A DNA stretch of 64,000 nucleotides, from positions 759,258 through 823,257 of the forward strand of contig JAEWAB010000004.1 of NCBI GenBank assembly GCA_023391875.1, given 5' to 3'. Under the pieces are notes generated by a model that had not been told where the DNA came from, made no database searches, and saw only the letters and a list, made by a program, of their open reading frames with translations. The stretch comes from Bacillota bacterium. GTDB lineage: Bacteria > Bacillota > Clostridia > Oscillospirales > Ruminococcaceae. Of the stretch, positions 59,580 to 64,000 are shown piece after piece. A program made the translations under genes and the position numbers. How positions within the stretch are numbered: the first letter of the stretch is position 1; each line of letters opens with the position of its first letter.

Positions 59580-60608
59580 ATGAATAGACACTACGGCGTA
59601 GTTTTAATAGGCTGCGGGCATATCGGTGAGGATCATATTCAGGATATCTACTACCGAGAGGGTATTACCGTGGTAGGGGTGGTGGACCATAACCTCTCCC
59701 GCGCGCAGGAGTTCGCCCGCAAATACAAGGCGCAGTCTTATGCTACAGACTACCGGGAGTACTTAAGCCGCAGCGATGTGGATATTGTTATTATCGCAAC
59801 CTATGTGAATTCGCACCTCGAGATATTAAGAAACTGTCTCAGCGCAGGTAAGCATGTCATCTGCGAAAAGCCGATTGCGGCAAGCTTAAAGGACGGGCAG
59901 GAATTTATAAAACTGGTAAAATCGTCGCCCTGCAAGGTGATCGTTTCCTACATTTTGCGCTGCAACGAAACCTACCAAAAGGCCGCCGAACTGATACAGT
60001 CAGGGGTTATCGGCACTGTCAAAACCATACGGATGGTGCAGAACCACCACTGCAAAGACTGGGAGCGTTACAAGGCGCTGCTAAAGGATTGTTCCCCCAT
60101 TGTGGATTGCGGTGTGCACTACATGGATGTGATGCAATGGTTTACCGGCTCGGAGATTATCGGGGTAGACGGCTTCGGCACGGTTCTGGACAGCGACCTT
60201 CCGCAGGGGATTTACAACTACGGCGTGATTAATGTCCGGCTGCAAAACGGTGCGGTGGGGTACTATGAGGCCGGATGGTCGAAGACGCTCGCCTCCTGCA
60301 ATATCAAGGAGTTTGTCGGCGACAAGGGCAGGCTGAGCATCACCTTAAACGCCATGCGCAGCAAGGATGTGGAGGAAGGCGACCTCATTGAGCTTTATCG
60401 CTTCGAGGGCAACCAGTACATTACGCTGAACGTCAACGCGAAATACAAGAACATGTGGGCGCAGTTTAAGCGCCTGACAGACATGATTGAAAACAATGCC
60501 CCCGCCGTGCCGGACATTGATGAGGTGTTCAGTGGGTTTAAGGCCGTAATGCAAGCCGACGCGATTGTTCGCGGCAGGCTGGGGTTGCAGCCCGAGAATC
60601 GTTTTTAA
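59580..60608 (+). CDS. Gfo/Idh/MocA-family oxidoreductase 2 (third in the operon)
   Basis: A 342-aa NAD(P)-dependent oxidoreductase with Rossmann motif VVLIGCGHIGEDHIQDIY, catalytic-Lys motif VICEKPIAASLKDGQ and the Asp/His active-site segment IVDCGVHYMDVMQWFTG. It differs from the first oxidoreductase enough to suggest a different substrate or step. GGTGGATT precedes the ATG. It lies directly behind the hairpin row and 46 nt before nagB, so it may be expressed with nagB from a separate promoter or by read-through. Confidence 0.87.
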   Translation: MNRHYGVVLIGCGHIGEDHIQDIYYREGITVVGVVDHNLSRAQEFARKYKAQSYATDYREYLSRSDVDIVIIATYVNSHLEILRNCLSAGKHVICEKPIAASLKDGQEFIKLVKSSPCKVIVSYILRCNETYQKAAELIQSGVIGTVKTIRMVQNHHCKDWERYKALLKDCSPIVDCGVHYMDVMQWFTGSEIIGVDGFGTVLDSDLPQGIYNYGVINVRLQNGAVGYYEAGWSKTLASCNIKEFVGDKGRLSITLNAMRSKDVEEGDLIELYRFEGNQYITLNVNAKYKNMWAQFKRLTDMIENNAPAVPDIDEVFSGFKAVMQADAIVRGRLGLQPENRF

Positions 60609-60654
60609 GGGAACTTTGTTTTTCAACGAACTTATTTAAGGCAAGGGATAAGGA

Positions 60655-61407
60655 ATGGAGATTTTAAAAGCGCAGGATTATCAGGAAATGAGCCGCAAGG
60701 CGGCAAACATTATCTCGGCGCAGGTTATATTGAACCCGAGCGCGGTACTGGGGCTTGCGACCGGCTCCACGCCGCTGGGCATTTACAGGCAGCTGATTGA
60801 TTGGTATAACAAGGGCGATATCGACTTTTCTAAGGCGTACAGTGTAAACCTTGATGAATATGTGGGCTTATCGCCGCAGCACGAGCAAAGCTACCACTAT
60901 TATATGAACAGCAACTTTTTTGCCCATGTGAACTTTGCGCCGGGGCATACCTATCTGCCCGACGGCATGGCGAAGGATATCACCGCCGAATGCGCCCGCT
61001 ACGACAAGCTCATCAGCAACCTTGGCGGGATCACCCTGCAGCTGTTGGGCATCGGGCACACGGGGCATATCGGCTTTAACGAGCCGGATGAGGACTTCGA
61101 TAAGATGACCCATCAGGTTCAGCTCAACCCCAAAACCATCGAGGCTAATGCCCGCTTTTTTGGTAGCGTCGACGAGGTGCCGAAATACGCCGTTACCATG
61201 GGTATTAAGGCCATTATGCAGGCCAAGCAGATTCTGCTGGTGGCAAACGGAGCGGAGAAGGCCGATATCCTTTACCGAGCCCTGTTTGGCCCGGTAACCC
61301 CCGCCGTACCGGCCTCGATTCTGCAGCTGCACCCTAATGTCACGGTGGTGGCCGACGAAGCCGCGCTTACAGTAATCTCGCAAAAAAGCGGCGAAGCCAT
61401 CGGTTAA
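60655..61407 (+). CDS. nagB: Glucosamine-6-phosphate deaminase
   Basis: A 250-aa enzyme turning GlcN-6-P into fructose-6-P and ammonia, the exit to glycolysis. Motifs: LGLATGSTPLGIYRQL (phosphate loop), VNLDEYVGL with catalytic Asp, QLLGIGHTGHIGFNEPDE with the active-site His, and TMGIKAIMQAKQILLVANG. The C-terminus is short, lacking the allosteric tail of E. coli NagB, as is usual in Bacillota. AAGGGATAAGGA precedes the ATG. Last gene of the rightward amino-sugar series, followed by a strong terminator. Confidence 0.95.
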   Translation: MEILKAQDYQEMSRKAANIISAQVILNPSAVLGLATGSTPLGIYRQLIDWYNKGDIDFSKAYSVNLDEYVGLSPQHEQSYHYYMNSNFFAHVNFAPGHTYLPDGMAKDITAECARYDKLISNLGGITLQLLGIGHTGHIGFNEPDEDFDKMTHQVQLNPKTIEANARFFGSVDEVPKYAVTMGIKAIMQAKQILLVANGAEKADILYRALFGPVTPAVPASILQLHPNVTVVADEAALTVISQKSGEAIG

Positions 61408-61807
61408 CAATGCATATTTCTGCTTCTTTATGATAAGAGGCCTTTAACACTCTCCTTTAGTAAACAGCAGCAGGCAAAACCATTGCCTGCTGCTGTTTTT
61501 CGTTTTAGATAGAGGAAAACACTGCGCTTATCTTTTTTAGCTCTATAATAAGTGACGCTATAATAATTGAATCTAACAAAAACGTGTCACCAAAATGAAT
61601 TCCAATACAATACTACTTCGATTCACAGACTTTTTTTGACATTATGAACTCATACCCTGTGAAGGTACGTTTCGCTGCTGTGACAAGTGACTGCGATTCT
61701 GCCCCTCCTATGACATCGAATGTTATTACTATGTACATATTCGGGTCGAACAGATCAGTCCGCTCCGAAAGTATCTCTTTTTACAATGGCAGAACCCCAA
61801 ATTCAAA
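61408..61807. other. Gap between nagB and the SDR remnant
   Basis: Contains the nagB terminator at 61464-61505. A leftward open stretch of about 55 codons (61613-61783) has no start with a ribosome binding site and no recognised family. Otherwise nothing supported; likely decayed sequence. Confidence 0.4.
61464..61505 (+). terminator. Intrinsic terminator of the amino-sugar operon
   Basis: ACAGCAGCAGGCAA and TTGCCTGCTGCTGT form a perfect 14-bp stem, followed by TTTTCGTTTT. Confidence 0.9.
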
Positions 61808-62329
61808 TCAGATATAATCCTTGATGCTCTTCATCCACGATTTCATAACCATTCGATGGGGAAACAGCTTTGCAAGCAGATGCATATACTTGACATATGC
61901 TCCGTAGCCGGTGATGTCTTTGCCTTTTTTCGTATCGGCAAGCGCTTTTTCTGCCACGGCGTCAGGCATTACCATTCCCGGAAATTGGATTGCATGGCCG
62001 TTGCACTCTTTCTTAAGCAACTCGGTTTTTACCCATCCCGGACATGCGACAGTAACATTGATTCCGGTGCCTTTTAGCTCAACATTCAACGCCCTAGAAT
62101 AGCTGCGAACAAATGCCTTGCTGGCGGCATAGAGGTTGATGTATGGCACAGGCTGAAAAGCCGACTGTGCCATATTGATGATGTGGTTGCCGCTTCTCAT
62201 ATACGGAATGCAAGCGTTGCAAAGTACCGCCACGGCTGTGCAGTGGGCTGCGATTCCGGTCTCAATATATTGGTCTGAAAAATTGATGAGGCCGTCGAAG
62301 CGGGCCAGTGAGCCTGCGATGATCCACAC
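61808..62329 (-). pseudogene. 5'-truncated short-chain dehydrogenase/reductase (SDR)
   Basis: The 173-residue reading frame begins inside an SDR domain: LARFDGLINFSDQY, the catalytic Ser region NHIINMAQSAFQ, and the Tyr-Lys pair in INLYAASKAFVRSYSRAL, then VACPGWVKTELL. The N-terminal Rossmann half with the TGxxxGxG motif is absent, no ribosome binding site precedes the frame, and upstream sequence does not continue the fold in any frame I could read. Full SDRs are about 250 aa, so roughly one-third is missing. Probably non-functional. Confidence 0.7.
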
Positions 62330-62522
62330 AGTGAAATAATGATACTTCTACCTAGCCACAGACATCGCAATGGGGGCAGCTTGCCCAGACGGGGGAGAAC
62401 ACCAAGACATCTTTGGGTTATGTGACCTTTTTAAGGTAGTTTATTATTTTTTCATTTTTCATTGTGCTTAGGAGCAGGGCGTGTAACCTATATCCTGTTC
62501 ATACAGTATAATTTATTATATG

Positions 62523-62554
62523 ACAAAAGAGCCTAATTTCTTAGGCTCTTTTGT
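62523..62554 (-). terminator. Terminator of tRNA-Gln
   Basis: ACAAAAGAGCCTAA and TTAGGCTCTTTTGT form a perfect 14-bp stem around a 4-nt loop, with Ts inside the distal arm. It lies 20 nt beyond the tRNA 3' end. Confidence 0.8.
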
Positions 62555-62573
62555 TTGTAAATACTAAATTTAC

Positions 62574-62647
62574 TGGTTGCGGAACTAGGATTCGAACCCA
62601 GACAAACAGAGTCAGAGTCTGTCGTGCTACCTTTACACAATTCCGCA
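62574..62647 (-). tRNA. tRNA-Gln (anticodon CTG)
   Basis: A 74-nt cloverleaf. Acceptor TGCGGAA pairs with TTCCGCA, and the discriminator A is followed by an encoded CCA. The D arm is GTGTAAAGGTAGCAC. Anticodon stem ACAGA/TCTGT has loop CTCTGAC (anticodon CTG). T arm CTGGG-TTCGAAT-CCTAG. The U1-A72 pair fits glutamine tRNAs. A full sigma-A promoter precedes it and an intrinsic terminator follows. Confidence 0.95.
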
Positions 62648-62669
62648 TTACTCACAGGCGACGAAATAT

Positions 62670-62698
62670 ATTATACGTGCTTCATTAAAAAAAGTCAA
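62670..62698 (-). promoter_or_regulatory. Promoter of tRNA-Gln
   Basis: On the minus strand TTGACT (62698-62693), a 17-bp spacer and perfect TATAAT (62675-62670), about 23 bp before the mature 5' end. Confidence 0.85.
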
Positions 62699-62828
62699 CT
62701 ATTTTTCGCAAAATAAACTATAAATTTTGAAGGCATTCCCCCAGAGAAATCCCCAGGATAAATGCTTTGAAATCTCAAATTAGATTGATATAGGCGCTTA
62801 CCACAGTGGGCGATTTGCGAATCCACAT

Positions 62829-63716
62829 TCATACATGAGCACGGTATTCAGGCCGCCCCTTTGCCTGAACAGGCTGCATATAAAGTAACCCGCCAAGGTA
62901 GCGTCCTAAGCTGTCTACAGGGTTTGTAATCGATGTACACCCCTCAGCCGCAGAGGTAATAAATAGAGTATCCATATCCTTTCCTCCAATACACACGCTG
63001 GACGTTTGCATCGCCGGTGTATGGTAGGTATCAATCACCTTGCCGGCGGAGGATAGGTGCAGCACGCACGCGCCGCCCCAGCAGGCCACCCATACGTTGC
63101 CGTCTGCGTCAACGGTCATGCCGTCCGGTACCCCCGAGCTTTGATCGAGCGTAAAGAAGGGGCGCGGGTTTGAGATGTTGCCCTCCTCGCTGTCGTAATC
63201 ATAAGCCGTGATGGTATAGGTAAGTGAGTCGGTGTGATAAAAGGTCTTGGCATCGGGCGAAAAACCCATGCCGTTTGTAATACGCAGCCCATCCAATAAT
63301 ACCTTTGGGCCTTTCCCTTTGCAAAAAGAATAGAGTCTGCCATCCATGTTCTCGTTGGTGTTTGTTCCTGCTATCATGCGCCCTACGGGGTCGACAATCG
63401 CATCATTAAAGCGCTCGCCTGCACGCATGTTTACGGAAAACAGCAGGCAATCCTCACTTAAAGCGTAGCCGCTTTCCCGCTTATTTGCGATAAGTACGCC
63501 TTTTTCCGTAAAAACCACAAGGTCGTCATTCTCTGTAAATAAAAAAGCACCGGTGGAGCTGTCGCAGCGAAATACGGTATTTATTGCACCGTCAGCGGGG
63601 TTGTAGGTAAAAATGGTTCCGTTTAAAATGTCTGTCCAATATAAAAGCTGCTGTTGTGGGTTCCAAACCGGGCCTTCGCCCAACAAGCAGTTTTGGCTGC
63701 CGATGGTAGTAAGCAT
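62829..63716 (-). CDS. SMP-30/gluconolactonase/LRE-family protein
   Basis: A 295-aa six-bladed beta-propeller. Family motifs: CLLGEGPVWNPQQQLLYWTD (metal-ligand Glu), GERFNDAIVDPVGRMIAGT (Asn and Asp ligands), LRITNGMGFSPDAKTFYHTD (Asn) and GVPDGMTVDADGNVWVACWG (Asp). Members hydrolyse sugar lactones using a single divalent metal. Lactones could come from sugar oxidation by enzymes like the Gfo/Idh/MocA proteins to the left, but the gene is outside that operon and on the other strand. ATG 63716 follows GAGGTGTTGC; the upstream in-frame extension lacks family similarity. Confidence 0.88.
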   Translation of the reverse strand: MLTTIGSQNCLLGEGPVWNPQQQLLYWTDILNGTIFTYNPADGAINTVFRCDSSTGAFLFTENDDLVVFTEKGVLIANKRESGYALSEDCLLFSVNMRAGERFNDAIVDPVGRMIAGTNTNENMDGRLYSFCKGKGPKVLLDGLRITNGMGFSPDAKTFYHTDSLTYTITAYDYDSEEGNISNPRPFFTLDQSSGVPDGMTVDADGNVWVACWGGACVLHLSSAGKVIDTYHTPAMQTSSVCIGGKDMDTLFITSAAEGCTSITNPVDSLGRYLGGLLYMQPVQAKGRPEYRAHV

Positions 63717-63813
63717 AAAGCAACACCTCAATATTACAAGTACTTTCATTGTAGGTTCGGCATTAACGGTTGTCAATAGAAATGTAGGCCTTCGGAATAA
63801 TCCTCATGCATGA

Positions 63814-63860
63814 CAAAAGGCATCCCGTGGAAACTATGCGTTTTCACGGATGCCTTTTTT
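63814..63860. terminator. Terminator-like hairpin near the right end
   Basis: AAAAGGCATCC pairs with GGATGCCTTTT, continued by GTG/CAC and AAAC/GTTT pairs with small bulges. Rightward it ends in TTTTTT; leftward the arm ends in TTTTGTC. It probably ends a leftward transcript entering from beyond the window. Bases 63861-64000 are AT-rich, with nothing else recognised. Confidence 0.65.
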
Positions 63861-64000
63861 GGTGTGCGGATATTAAAAAAGGGAAAGAATAGCGATGACA
63901 AAGTACAAATTTGAAATTATACAATTATTTATATGATAATCTTGGAAATCAGTTATCATAATATAAAAATATTTGTAAAGTATGAAACAATATTATTATT

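Noticed and set aside
56503..60608. Assigning the Gfo/Idh/MocA proteins to glycoside hydrolase family GH109
   Set aside because: GH109 proteins are usually longer (about 440 aa), often with Tat-type signals; these are 277-354 aa and cytoplasmic.
61613..61783. Leftward open stretch of about 55 codons after nagB
   Set aside because: Lacks a start codon with ribosome binding site at its head and no family could be named; treated as decayed or chance sequence.
62829..63716. Including the SMP-30-like gene in the amino-sugar operon
   Set aside because: It is on the opposite strand beyond a terminator, a pseudogene and a tRNA; only a loose functional link is possible.

Overview
The window looks like chromosomal DNA from an anaerobic low-to-mid G+C Gram-positive bacterium of class Clostridia, plausibly an Oscillospiraceae relative. 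The basis is strong AGGAGG-type ribosome binding sites, frequent GTG and TTG starts, lipoprotein-type ABC binding proteins, a two-component/ABC module of the kind common in Bacillota, and clostridial-style polyamine and amino-sugar catabolism. The genus cannot be fixed from the sequence alone. No ribosomal RNA, prophage, IS element or CRISPR array was seen. One tRNA (Gln, CTG) is present.

Left part (1-15.6 kb), polyamine use. A leftward operon (aguA, aguB, amidohydrolase) turns agmatine into putrescine. It faces a rightward series: a PII protein of the kind linked to pot operons, potABCD (spermidine/putrescine import), an aldehyde dehydrogenase, putrescine aminotransferase and an iron-type alcohol dehydrogenase. 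Leftward genes follow for a patatin-like lipase coupled to a PucR regulator, and a GABA-type aminotransferase. Together these can form a route agmatine -> putrescine -> 4-aminobutyraldehyde -> GABA -> succinate semialdehyde -> 4-hydroxybutyrate. The 650-bp agu/pot intergenic region holds two outward promoters, each followed by terminator-like hairpins.

Middle part (16-36.5 kb). First come an aldo/keto reductase with two ferredoxin-like Cys clusters, an EamA exporter divergent from a MocR/GabR regulator with dyad operators between them, and a two-gene PLP sulfur-amino-acid operon. A pseudouridine synthase and an ABC-F ATPase follow. Then comes a potassium region: a short KdpD-like kinase with a KdpE-like regulator, two rightward TrkA-like proteins, and a tightly overlapping leftward operon of two more TrkA proteins, a 34-residue membrane peptide, TrkH and an OB-fold membrane protein. 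Both Trk units have paired TTTATA-N5-TTTACA-like boxes in front of them. A 1242-residue secreted Ig-like repeat protein follows.

Right-middle part (36.7-43.4 kb). A TetR regulator precedes a more AT-rich response regulator/kinase/ABC-ATPase/FtsX-permease module. Very long perfect inverted repeats flank the module, and a 5'-truncated uronate isomerase (uxaC) remnant abuts it on the right.

Right part (43.5-61.5 kb), amino-sugar catabolism. Leftward nagA, an AAC(3)-family acetyltransferase, a ROK kinase and an RpiR regulator face a long rightward gene series: sugar ABC transporter, GNAT protein, GH20 hexosaminidase, DUF4127 protein, nanE, three Gfo/Idh/MocA oxidoreductases, a TIM-barrel sugar isomerase and nagB. 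Four TGAAAAAA(A)TTT sites around the divergent promoters are good candidates for RpiR operators. Three redox enzymes plus an isomerase inside a GlcNAc/ManNAc operon suggest an amino-sugar route beyond simple hydrolysis and deacetylation; this is the best candidate for an undescribed pathway. The end holds a truncated SDR remnant, tRNA-Gln with a canonical promoter, and an SMP-30/gluconolactonase-like gene.
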